64,000 nucleotides of DNA, taken from NCBI RefSeq assembly GCF_014651875.1, contig NZ_BMXS01000017.1, positions 41,482 to 105,481 on the forward strand. The letters are read 5' to 3'. Numbering within the stretch: the first letter of the stretch is position 1; each line of letters starts with the position of its first letter. A program made the translations under genes and the position numbers. Under the pieces are notes generated by a model. The model did not search any database, was not told where the DNA came from, and was given only the letters and a program-made list of their open reading frames with translations. This DNA comes from Litchfieldella qijiaojingensis. GTDB lineage: Bacteria > Pseudomonadota > Gammaproteobacteria > Pseudomonadales > Halomonadaceae. Of the stretch, positions 44,800-52,863 are shown in pieces.

Positions 44800-45318
44800 A
44801 TGGAAATCGCGGCAATCAGGGCAGATGACTTCAGGCAGCTCTGGCCCACCTTCAAGGCCATTGTCGAGGCGCAGGAAACCTACGCCTACGATCCCGATAT
44901 CGGTTATGAGGATGCCTACACCCTATGGTGCCAACTCCCGCAGTTCACTTTCGTCGCCAAGGAGAATGGCGAGGTGCTGGGCTCGTATTTCCTGAAACCC
45001 AATGCGGCAGGACCTGGCGCCCATGTCTGCAACTGCGGTTACATGGTCGCGCCCGAAGCACGCGGTAGAGGAGTCGCAAAGGCGATGTGCCTGCACTCTC
45101 AAGACCGGGCCATCGAGGCTGGCTACCTGGCCATGCAATTCAACGCGGTGGTATCGACCAACGAAGCCGCCATCAAGCTATGGAAGTCGCTGGGGTTCGA
45201 GATCATCGGCACGGTGGCCAACGGATATCGCCACAAACGGCTGGGGCTCGTGGACACTTACATCATGTACAAGGCATTGAGTCACCAGGCACGAGAAAAA
45301 GCGACATCGTCACCCTGA
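44800..45318 (+). CDS. GNAT-family N-acetyltransferase
   Basis: A 172-residue acetyltransferase. Motif A is VAPEARGRGVAKAMCLHS (about 85-102) with the acetyl-CoA pyrophosphate loop RGRGVA; motif B is NEAAIKLWKSLGFEIIGT (about 121-138). The start at 44800 (MEIAAIRADD) fits the family N-terminus; the ribosome binding site AGGGAA is modest. It is 80 bases after the peroxiredoxin gene and probably in the same transcript. Substrate unknown. The next 173 bases to 45491 show no gene. Confidence 0.85.
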   Translation: MEIAAIRADDFRQLWPTFKAIVEAQETYAYDPDIGYEDAYTLWCQLPQFTFVAKENGEVLGSYFLKPNAAGPGAHVCNCGYMVAPEARGRGVAKAMCLHSQDRAIEAGYLAMQFNAVVSTNEAAIKLWKSLGFEIIGTVANGYRHKRLGLVDTYIMYKALSHQAREKATSSP

Positions 45319-45491
45319 ACAAGCCCTTGCTCCCTTGTATGCCCAGGAAGCCGGAAAAACGAAGTGCAACGACCCGCCCTGCCAGCCAATTGGCCGCGGA
45401 AATGAAATCTGCGCTATAACCATCGAAGGCACTAGTAAAAGCGCAGAGCAACGGGCTTCTTCGATACGACCGGTAAACCAGCAGAGGGCTT

Positions 45492-47129
45492 ATGAAGACG
45501 GCCGGCACACTTCATCCAGGGCGGGCGTCCTTTCAGCGGAAAGCATGGGCGGATGCCTACGCCGAGTTGTCCAGCGCGACTCAGGGTACCTCGTTGGAAT
45601 TGGACGACCTTGAACGACTCGCCACCGCCGCCTATCTGGTAGGCAAGGATATCGAAAGCTGCGACCTGTGGGCACGCATTCACCACGATGCTCTCACCGC
45701 GGGTGACATTGCACGTTCCGCCCGGTGTGCATTCTGGCTGGGCTTCGGACTACTCATGAGTGGTGAGAAGGCGCGCGGCGGCGCCTGGGTAGCCCGGGCT
45801 CGGCGCCTCCTGGAGGAGGAAGGACTCGACTGCGTGGAAGCTGGCTACGTGATAGTCCCCGACGCGCTCAAGAGCCTTGGCAAGGGTGACCACATGGAGG
45901 CTCATGCCATCTTCGATAAGGCGGGTGAGTTCGGTCGCCGCTTCGCAGACCCGAACCTTGTGGCCATCTCCTGTCTCGGCCGAGGCCAGTCTCTGATCGA
46001 GGCGGGCAGGATCCAGGAAGGCGCAACTCTGTTGGATGAAGCCATGGTGGCAATGGAAGCCGGAGAGCTTTCCCCTATGGCTGCGGGGATCATTTACTGC
46101 GGCGTGATCGAGACATGCCAGCAGATTTTCGATCTGCGCCGGGCCCAGGAGTGGACAACGGCGCTGACACGATGGTGCGAGTCCCAGCCAGACCTGGTCC
46201 CCTACCGTGGGCGATGTCTGGTGCACCGTGCCGAGATCATGCAGTTACATGGCGCCTGGTCAGAGGCCATGAGCGAAGCGGAGAAAGCGTGCTATCAGCT
46301 ATGTCATCGGCCCGGTGAGGCCGCGACCGGCTATGCCTTCTACCTGTGTGCCGAGCTTCACCGTCTACGTGGCGAGTTCACCAAAGCCAAGCAAGCGTAC
46401 GAACAGGCCAGCAGATGGGGATATACGCTTCAACCCGGCCTGGCCCTCCTGCGACTGGCTCAGGGCCAAGTCGCCGTCGCCGAAGCTGCAATTAGACGGA
46501 TCGTCAATGAGGCAACCGATCGGACGACCCGCACCGGCGTTCTTCCCGCCTATGTCGAAATCATGCTCAGCGTGGGAGATGTGCCGGCGGCTCGTGCCGG
46601 CGCCGATGAACTTTCCAGGATCGCTGCAACTCTCGATGCCCCCTTCCTGTGGGCCCTGACGACTGGCGCGCAGGGCGCTATCCTGCTTGCCGAAGATGAG
46701 CCCCTGACGGCCCTGGAACCGCTGCGTCAGGCATCCAGGATTTGGGAAGAACTTGAAGCTCCGTATGAATTGGCCCGCATCCGAATTCTCATCGGACTCG
46801 CCTGCCACCAGCTAGGCGACGACGACACGGCCAGGATGGAGTTCGACGCAGCCCATTGGAGCCTTCAGCAACTGGGTGCCGCTCCGGAGTTGTCTCGCCT
46901 CGATACTCTCTTCCCCATTGGCGCTTCCGACAATCGCCACCACCTGACGCGTCGCGAAGTCCAGGTACTTCGGCTAATCGCCTCGGGCAAGACCAACAAG
47001 GCGATTGCGGCCGAACTCTCCTTAAGCGAGCGCACGATCGACCGACACGTAAGCAACATCCTCGCCAAGCTCAACGTGCCTTCGCGGGCCGCCGCCGCGG
47101 CCTACGCAGGCCATCACAACCTCTGCTGA
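45492..47129 (+). CDS. LuxR-type regulator with long TPR-like helical region
   Basis: A 545-residue protein. Residues 15-460 are helical repeats of TPR/MalT type (repeated patterns such as AHAIFDKAGEFGRRFADP, EFTKAKQAYEQASRWG). The C-terminal GerE/LuxR helix-turn-helix (about 480-540) contains LTRREVQVLRLIASGKTNKA and LSERTIDRHVSNILAKL. No AAA/ATPase domain is present, unlike MalT. AGAGGG precedes the ATG. It is followed 132 bases later by a flavin oxidoreductase on the same strand, a pairing that suggests joint regulation. Confidence 0.82.
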   Translation: MKTAGTLHPGRASFQRKAWADAYAELSSATQGTSLELDDLERLATAAYLVGKDIESCDLWARIHHDALTAGDIARSARCAFWLGFGLLMSGEKARGGAWVARARRLLEEEGLDCVEAGYVIVPDALKSLGKGDHMEAHAIFDKAGEFGRRFADPNLVAISCLGRGQSLIEAGRIQEGATLLDEAMVAMEAGELSPMAAGIIYCGVIETCQQIFDLRRAQEWTTALTRWCESQPDLVPYRGRCLVHRAEIMQLHGAWSEAMSEAEKACYQLCHRPGEAATGYAFYLCAELHRLRGEFTKAKQAYEQASRWGYTLQPGLALLRLAQGQVAVAEAAIRRIVNEATDRTTRTGVLPAYVEIMLSVGDVPAARAGADELSRIAATLDAPFLWALTTGAQGAILLAEDEPLTALEPLRQASRIWEELEAPYELARIRILIGLACHQLGDDDTARMEFDAAHWSLQQLGAAPELSRLDTLFPIGASDNRHHLTRREVQVLRLIASGKTNKAIAAELSLSERTIDRHVSNILAKLNVPSRAAAAAYAGHHNLC

Positions 47130-47261
47130 CCCACTCCATGGCTGGCGGAAACTACCCATAACGCCATGTAGTGTAATTGGGTAGCCTCGCCGAAGCGCTG
47201 CCCGGGTTCCCTGTCCCAAGCTTGACTTGCGGAACATCATTCCTGGGAAAGGAGATCTGCC

Positions 47262-48614
47262 ATGATCGTCAACAGCAGCAACATTCGACAACTTGGGGAT
47301 AGGTTACAGGGACAGCTCTTCCAACCGGAGGCCGAGGGATACGACGATGCTCGCAAGGTCTTCAATGCGATGATCGATCGACGCCCGGCCCTGATAGTGC
47401 GCTGCGCGGATGTGACGGACGTGATCGCGGCTGTCCATTTCGCTCGTGAAACGGAATTGCCGATAGCCGTGCGCGGCGGCGGCCATAGTGTCGTGGGCAG
47501 CGCCGTTTGCGATGAAGGCCTGGTCATCGACTTGTCGGGCATGAAGGACGTTAGCGTCGATCCGGACAAACGAACCGCCCGTGCCGAGGGCGGTACCACG
47601 TGGGGTGACTTCGACCGCGCCACTCAAAGATACGGCTTGGCCACCACCGGCGGGATCGTACCCAGCACAGGAATAGGAGGGCTCACCCTGGGAGGCGGAA
47701 TCGGACGCCTCAACCGCAAGTACGGCCTCGCCTGCGACAACCTGTTATCCGCCGACGTGGTAACCGCGGACGGCACGCTCGTGACAGCCAGTGCCGATGA
47801 GAACGAAGACCTGTTCTGGGGTCTTCGTGGCGGTGGCGGCAATTTCGGGATAGTGACGTCCTTCGAGTATCAGCTTCACCCCGTGGGGCCCGTACTGGGA
47901 GGAGAGATCATCTTTCCACTGGACCAGGCCAGGACAGCGCTGCGATTCTACCGCGACTGGTCGACCGATGCCCCGGATGAACTGCGCGCGGATGCGACCC
48001 TCGCATCGACACCAGATGGCCCGGGACTTGCGATCGAGGTCTGTTACTGCGGAGCGATCGACGCCGGCGAGAAGGTGCTGCTGCCATTGAGGAAACTCGG
48101 CTCGCCCATGCTCGACACCATCGACTGCGTTCCGTACGAAACGGTCCAGAATCTGCTGACCGACATATTCCCGCCGGGCATGCATCATTACTGGAAGAGT
48201 AGCTTCGTCCGGGAATTCAGCGACGATGCCATCGACACGATCGTCGACTTCTTCACGGCTGCCGTTCCTCCACCCCTTGCCGTCATTACCTTCGAACACC
48301 TTGGCGGTGTGATCGGCCGCATCGGAGAACAGGACACGGCTTTCAGTCATAGGCAGGCACAACACAGCCTGCTGGTATTACGCACTTGGCAGGATCCCGA
48401 AAAGTCCGAAGCCAATATCGCATGGGGGCGGCAGTGCTACGGTATTGCGGAGCCGTTCCTGGAAAGTGGGGTATATGTCAACTATCTGGGTGACGAAGGT
48501 GAGGCCAGAGTCAGGGCTGCTTACGGCGCCAACTACGAGCGGCTGGTCGCACTCAAGAACAAATACGATCCAGCGAACGTCTTCCGCTTCCATCAGAACA
48601 TCAAGCCGGCATAG
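47262..48614 (+). CDS. FAD-linked oxidoreductase (berberine-bridge/6-hydroxynicotine oxidase type)
   Basis: A 450-residue PCMH-type flavoprotein. H75 in AVRGGGHSVVG is the family histidine that carries covalent FAD. The second attachment cysteine of bicovalent enzymes is replaced (GIVPSTGIGG, V133), so single covalent linkage like 6-hydroxynicotine oxidase is expected. The BBE C-terminal domain ends YDPANVFRFHQNIKP, typical of the family. GGAAAGGAGA lies upstream of the ATG. Oxidised substrate unknown (alkaloid, sugar or secondary metabolite). No export signal is apparent. Confidence 0.87.
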   Translation: MIVNSSNIRQLGDRLQGQLFQPEAEGYDDARKVFNAMIDRRPALIVRCADVTDVIAAVHFARETELPIAVRGGGHSVVGSAVCDEGLVIDLSGMKDVSVDPDKRTARAEGGTTWGDFDRATQRYGLATTGGIVPSTGIGGLTLGGGIGRLNRKYGLACDNLLSADVVTADGTLVTASADENEDLFWGLRGGGGNFGIVTSFEYQLHPVGPVLGGEIIFPLDQARTALRFYRDWSTDAPDELRADATLASTPDGPGLAIEVCYCGAIDAGEKVLLPLRKLGSPMLDTIDCVPYETVQNLLTDIFPPGMHHYWKSSFVREFSDDAIDTIVDFFTAAVPPPLAVITFEHLGGVIGRIGEQDTAFSHRQAQHSLLVLRTWQDPEKSEANIAWGRQCYGIAEPFLESGVYVNYLGDEGEARVRAAYGANYERLVALKNKYDPANVFRFHQNIKPA

Positions 48615-48804
48615 GACATGCCGCTATCACCCCATGCCCATGCGCCGACATGATGCACGGCGGTAGAAAAACGCCCGGCTTGGTGCATGAAAATCTAGAC
48701 GAAATGCCCCCACAAGGAATAAAAAACAGCATCAACCAGCCAACCATTTGAATTTCAATAACTTTTCTTAGGCTGGCACAATTCTCGAATAGTAATATAC
48801 AGAT

Positions 48805-48936
48805 GAGGCCAAGCATGGCTTGGCCTCAGGGAAAGGAGGTAAATTGAAAACATTTCCGATTTTCAACGTCGCTACGGAGTAGCGATAAATCGAGTGAGCT
48901 GGCGTGCTCCCCTGTCCCCTTCGGGGGACTTTTTTT
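48805..48936 (+). ncRNA. Candidate small RNA with three stem-loops and strong terminator
   Basis: In the 490-base gap before arfA there is a 10-bp hairpin GAGGCCAAGC-ATG-GCTTGGCCTC (48805-48827), a ribosome-binding-site-like AGGAGGT with a 12-codon TTG frame ending in a stop (48844-48882), a 7-bp hairpin TCGCTAC-GGA-GTAGCGA (48869-48885), and an intrinsic terminator GTCCCC-TTCG-GGGGAC followed by seven T (48914-48936). TAATAT at about 48793 could be a -10 box. No gene follows on this strand, so an independent RNA, perhaps with a leader-type peptide, is more likely than an attenuator. A long 3' end of the upstream oxidoreductase message is the alternative. Confidence 0.4.
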
Positions 48937-49104
48937 GTTGGTTTGTTTTTCTGGTATGAGCCGGCACCAAAAACGATGCATCGATCTTGCAGTTTTACGC
49001 GGCACAAAAGCCAATACAATCCGACCTTCGTTTAATGACCGGCCACAAGATCCTGCTGATTTCCTGAACACGCATAGCGGCAGGGGTATCGCGAAACCGC
49101 CTGA

Positions 49105-49248
49105 TCAGGCCGCTTGGCGATACTCCCGCCCCTTACCCTTGCGAGAGTAGCTTCCCTTGCCCTTCTTGGGCTTCTGCTGCTGCATCTTGAACATCGGCGT
49201 GCGAAGTTGCGCCTTCAAGGCGTTATCGCGGATCCTGGTTTTCTTCAT
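49105..49248 (-). CDS. arfA: Alternative ribosome-rescue factor A
   Basis: A 47-codon gene with GGAGAAATTTG before the ATG. The protein contains RIRDNALKAQLRTPMF, matching the ArfA N-terminal segment that positions release factor 2, and the basic tail KKGKGSYSRKGKG that enters the empty mRNA channel (E. coli has KKGKGSYMRKGK). ArfA frees ribosomes stalled on messages without a stop codon when tmRNA is lacking. It is shorter than the E. coli 72-residue precursor and resembles its active truncated form. The stop codon TGA lies in a small palindrome GCCTGATCAGGC, possibly the RNase III/terminator element that makes arfA messages truncated in other species. Confidence 0.85.
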   Translation of the reverse strand: MKKTRIRDNALKAQLRTPMFKMQQQKPKKGKGSYSRKGKGREYRQAA

Positions 49249-49324
49249 CAAATTTCTCCTATTGCAATGAGGGGATATAGCGCCGGTCTAAAGACAAGAC
49301 CATTCCCGACAGGTTCCTTCGCTC

Positions 49325-50230
49325 TCAAGTCTCTACATTGTGGACCGGTGATTTTGGATGAGTCGCCACCTGCGATGCCATGCGCAGAAAAGCCAGCGCA
49401 ATGCTGGATTCGGCACTCCGCGGCGCCACCTCCAGTCCCAGATCGCGATGGATCGGTGTCTCCAACCGCAGCACCCGCAGCCCTCGCCGATCTTCCGGCA
49501 GATTCAGCTCGGGAACCAGCGAGACTCCCAACCCTTCGCGAATCAGAGCGAACGCGCTGGCCCAGTCACGCACCTCGACCCTCACATCGTCGAGTGTCAG
49601 CCCATGCTGCTGGGCAATGAGGCGCGCGTGAGTCGCACAACCGCCGGTGGCCAAAACGAACGGTTCGGCCACCAGTGTCGCCAAGGGTATAACGCGGCCG
49701 GCGGGACGTGATAATGGATGGCCCGCCGGCACCACGGCGACCCATTCATCGCGATAGAACGTTGCGCCAACACGCTCGGGAGACAGCCGCATCACGACAC
49801 CGATATCCACCGTACCTGCCGCCAACCATGCGTCGACCTCCTCGTCGGTCGCCTCCAAGGCAACAACCTTGATTCCCGGGTGCTGGGTGTTGAATTGCTG
49901 CAGCAGCGGAGGGAGCAGTGTCGAGAATACCGACGGGAAACTGGCTAGCGTCAGTTGTCCGCGTTCGATGCCCAGTGCCTCGTCAGCAATCGTGCGGATC
50001 GCCTCCAGGCTGGCGAGCGACTCCCGCGCCTTCACGACGGCTCTCTCGCCCACCGCGGTTAGCGACATGCCACGCCGGCCACGCACGACGAGGCGTACAC
50101 CAAGCGACTCCTCCAGGGAAGAGATCGCCTGACTGGCTCCCGATTGCGTCACACCAAGCCGCTCGGCCGCCTGACTGATGCTGCCAGCATCGGCAACAGC
50201 AACTAACGCGCGCAGTTGTGTCAGATTCAT
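49325..50230 (-). CDS. LysR-family transcriptional regulator
   Basis: A 301-residue LysR protein with a standard winged helix (residues 1-60: SISQAAERLGVTQSGASQAI) and effector domain (about 88-290: GQLTLASFPSVFSTLLPPLL, GLGVSLVPELNLP). Divergent from an EamA exporter whose start is 107 bases away; the palindrome at 50231-50282 is the likely binding site. It probably controls that exporter. Confidence 0.88.
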   Translation of the reverse strand: MNLTQLRALVAVADAGSISQAAERLGVTQSGASQAISSLEESLGVRLVVRGRRGMSLTAVGERAVVKARESLASLEAIRTIADEALGIERGQLTLASFPSVFSTLLPPLLQQFNTQHPGIKVVALEATDEEVDAWLAAGTVDIGVVMRLSPERVGATFYRDEWVAVVPAGHPLSRPAGRVIPLATLVAEPFVLATGGCATHARLIAQQHGLTLDDVRVEVRDWASAFALIREGLGVSLVPELNLPEDRRGLRVLRLETPIHRDLGLEVAPRSAESSIALAFLRMASQVATHPKSPVHNVET

Positions 50231-50282
50231 AAGTTAAGTGTAGCTTATATCTGATTTATTTTTCAGTAACATGACTTAACTT
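50231..50282. promoter_or_regulatory. LysR/EamA intergenic operator
   Basis: Perfect inverted repeat AAGTTAAGT (50231-50239) / ACTTAACTT (50274-50282), separated by 34 bases, in the short AT-rich interval between the divergent genes. A related half, AGCTTATA, lies between. Fits the two-site layout of LysR targets; found by eye. Confidence 0.55.
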
Positions 50283-50337
50283 AGTCTCCCACCTACTCTC
50301 CGTAATACATGTCGCCCCAAACCACCGGAGACCCGCC

Positions 50338-51291
50338 ATGCCCAGTGGCGCTAGCGCCAAGCCCAAGGGTGGCCAAGAGGCCATCGCCGCGAACGAGCGT
50401 AGCCCCGCGACGGGAGCGCCGACCGCTATCGCTTCCTCCCCCTGGTTGCGTGCTGCCCCGGCCGCCTTTCTGCTGCTGTGGTCATTGGGCTTTCCGGTCG
50501 CCAAGATCGGCACTGCCTACGTCGACCCCATCGTTTTCCTGACGTTACGCTTTGCGCTAGTACTCGTGGTGCTGGCACCGTTGGCCATCTGGTTGCGCCC
50601 GCCCCTGCCCACGCGGCGAATCGACTGGCTGCACCTGAGCGTAGTCGGCACCCTGATCCAGACGGTCTATTTCGGGTTCTGCTACACCGCCTTCGCGCTA
50701 GGCACCTCGGCGGGCACCGTGGCGCTGGTGGTCTCGCTGCAGCCGATTCTCGTTGCGCTATTGGCGCCGGCCTTGGTCAAGGAGGTGATCGGCCCGAAGC
50801 GATGGGTCGGCTTCGGGCTCGGATTGGCGGGGGCCGTGATCGTCATCCTGGGGCGTTCGACGATCGAAGCCACCTCGTGGCTGGGCCTGGCCAGTGCCGT
50901 GGCCGCGCTGCTCGGCATGACTGCCGCCACCCTTTACGAAAAGCGCTTCAGCATGGCGCAACACCCCGTCACCGCCAACGCAGTGCAATATGCCGCGGGC
51001 CTGATCACCACGCTGCCGCTCGGACTGCTGTTCGGCAGCTTGCATATCACTTGGTCCGGCGAAATGATCGCTGCCCTCGCCTACCTGGTGATTGGCAACT
51101 CCTTGATTGCCATCACCCTGTTGTTGGCCATGATTCGTCGTGGGGAAGCCTCGCGCGTCTCGGCACTGTTCTATCTGGTGCCACCTTGCGCCGCATTGCT
51201 GTCGTGGCTATTGATCGATGAAGCGATGCCACCGCTGTCCTGGGTAGGCATGGGCGTAGCCGCCATCGGCGTTGTCATGGCAACCCGCTAG
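50338..51291 (+). CDS. EamA-family (DMT) transporter
   Basis: A 317-residue transporter with ten membrane helices in two EamA units (from about residue 40: FLLLWSLGFPVAKIGTAYVD; second from about 175: LASAVAALLGMTAATLYEKR). A hydrophilic 35-residue N-terminus precedes the first helix; the start at 50338 has GGAG about ten bases upstream. Regulated in all probability by the divergent LysR protein. The cargo, possibly an amino acid or drug, is unknown. The following 200 bases to 51493 contain no gene. Confidence 0.85.
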   Translation: MPSGASAKPKGGQEAIAANERSPATGAPTAIASSPWLRAAPAAFLLLWSLGFPVAKIGTAYVDPIVFLTLRFALVLVVLAPLAIWLRPPLPTRRIDWLHLSVVGTLIQTVYFGFCYTAFALGTSAGTVALVVSLQPILVALLAPALVKEVIGPKRWVGFGLGLAGAVIVILGRSTIEATSWLGLASAVAALLGMTAATLYEKRFSMAQHPVTANAVQYAAGLITTLPLGLLFGSLHITWSGEMIAALAYLVIGNSLIAITLLLAMIRRGEASRVSALFYLVPPCAALLSWLLIDEAMPPLSWVGMGVAAIGVVMATR

Positions 51292-51493
51292 GTCCCTCTT
51301 AGCACCTTCCTGGTCGACGGTGCGCTTCTATTGTCGACACCGGAGCTATAAGTCCGTAAAGGAGATGCGGCGCTTTTCTTGGACTCACTCAAGGCTTCGA
51401 TGAATAAGCCGGGTTCAATAGTGTTGCGGTTGGAACTTGAGACCGCCATCTCTAAACTTATATTCCCCCTTTCACTATACAAAGGGGAACGAT

Positions 51494-51934
51494 ATGAGGC
51501 AATCACTGGTCAGCCTAATGTTGGTCATAGCTATTTTTCCTAACCCAGCATTCAGCCAAGCAGGCGCACCGACACCCATCTTCCCCGAAAACGCTCAATG
51601 GGTGAGTCCTCCGAACCTTCCCGGTGTACAGGCGGCATGGTTACTGGGAGAAGAGGAAGAAGCCGGTCTCTATCTGCTTCGCGTCAAACTTGCCGCAAGG
51701 ACCAAGATTCCTCCCCATACTCATCCCGACGAGCGCAGCAGCACCGTGATGAGTGGCACGCTCTATGTCGGTTTTGGAGAGACCTTCGACGAAGCCAACA
51801 TGGTAGCCGTCCCTGCCGGCGCAATATACATCGCGCCGGCCAATATGCCGCACTATATATGGGCCAAGGATGGAGAGGCACTCTATCAAGAGTCCGGAAT
51901 CGGACCCAGCGGAACGACAATACTCGAACGCTAG
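51494..51934 (+). CDS. Secreted cupin-domain protein
   Basis: A 146-residue protein with a signal peptide (LVSLMLVIAIFPNPAFSQ, residues 5-22) and one cupin barrel. The first cupin motif IPPHTHPDERSSTVMSGTLY (about 72-91) has two histidines and a glutamate; the second has H118 in NMPHYIWA. This points to a metal-binding periplasmic cupin, similar to small 'cupin domain' proteins of unknown role. AAGGGGAACGAT precedes the ATG at 51494. Confidence 0.8.
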   Translation: MRQSLVSLMLVIAIFPNPAFSQAGAPTPIFPENAQWVSPPNLPGVQAAWLLGEEEEAGLYLLRVKLAARTKIPPHTHPDERSSTVMSGTLYVGFGETFDEANMVAVPAGAIYIAPANMPHYIWAKDGEALYQESGIGPSGTTILER

Positions 51935-51945
51935 GTTCGCCAATC

Positions 51946-52863
51946 TTATCCGCAAATGGCGCCCACCGCCGCAGGACTAGTCTCGACCATCCGCACCACG
52001 CTGCCGACCACGATCAGGCAGGGTGAAGGCAGCGGCCGTTCGGCGAGCTTGGCAGGCATGTCGGCCAGGGTACCGATAAGTGCGCTCTGCTCGGGCAGGC
52101 TGGCGTTGGCGACGAGCATGATCGGCCAGTCGTCGGGAAGCCCGGCACGGCGCAGGCCGGCACAGATGGCATCGACCTTGGACAGGCCCATGTAGAACAC
52201 CAGGGTCTCGTCCTGGTGGGCAAGCGAGCTCCAGTCAGGTTCGCCGCCTTCGCGGCACAGTTGGGCGGTGATGAAGCGCAGTTGCTGGGCGTGGGCACGG
52301 TCGGTGAGGGGGATGCCCATGCTGGCACAGGCTGCCGATGCGGCGGTGATACCGGGAACGATCTCGGCGGGCAGTCCAACATCGGCAAGCGCGGCAAGTT
52401 CTTCGCCCATGCGTCCGAACACACCCGGGTCGCCGCCCTTGAGACGCACCACCGACTTGCCCTGCTGCGCCAACTCAACCAGCAGCTCGCCGATCTCGGC
52501 CTGGGGCACGCTGTGATGACCGCGAGCCTTGCCCACGTAATAACGCTCGCGCCCGGCGGGAATCAGTGCCAACACATCGTCGCCGACCAATCGGTCGTAA
52601 ACCACGGCATCGGCCTGCTGCAGCAGCCGCGCCGCCTTGATGGTCAGCAGTTCCACGTCGCCGCTGCCGGCGCCGACCAGGTAAACGGTGCCGGGGCGGC
52701 AGTCGCCGCGCAACGGCAAGCGTGGGCGCGTAGCATCGCTGCTTCCCTTGAAACTCGCGAGATAGCGACTGGCCACACTGCCAAGACGCGCCATGGCGCT
52801 GACGGCATCGCCCAACGTTTCAGGCAACGTCAACGACTTCAAGCTTTTGCTCAGAGCGCGCAT
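51946..52863 (-). CDS. cobA: Uroporphyrinogen-III C-methyltransferase (SUMT)
   Basis: A 305-residue methyltransferase that makes precorrin-2 for siroheme. Canonical motifs: VYLVGAGSGDVELLT (about 60-74), GHHSVPQAEIGELLV, VRLKGGDPGVFGRMGEE (about 139-155) and PGITAASAACASMGIPLTDR. The first 50 residues form an extra non-conserved N-terminal segment. GAGGAGAGGG before the ATG lies inside the nitrate reductase gene, with a 44-base overlap, so the two are co-transcribed. It supplies siroheme for NirB. The CysG oxidase/ferrochelatase part is absent and must be encoded elsewhere. Confidence 0.92.
   Translation of the reverse strand: MRALSKSLKSLTLPETLGDAVSAMARLGSVASRYLASFKGSSDATRPRLPLRGDCRPGTVYLVGAGSGDVELLTIKAARLLQQADAVVYDRLVGDDVLALIPAGRERYYVGKARGHHSVPQAEIGELLVELAQQGKSVVRLKGGDPGVFGRMGEELAALADVGLPAEIVPGITAASAACASMGIPLTDRAHAQQLRFITAQLCREGGEPDWSSLAHQDETLVFYMGLSKVDAICAGLRRAGLPDDWPIMLVANASLPEQSALIGTLADMPAKLAERPLPSPCLIVVGSVVRMVETSPAAVGAICG

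Noticed and set aside
48775..48795. TGGCACAATTCTCGAA as another sigma-54 promoter before the candidate sRNA
   Set aside because: The -24 half is good but the -12 GC is missing at the required spacing.
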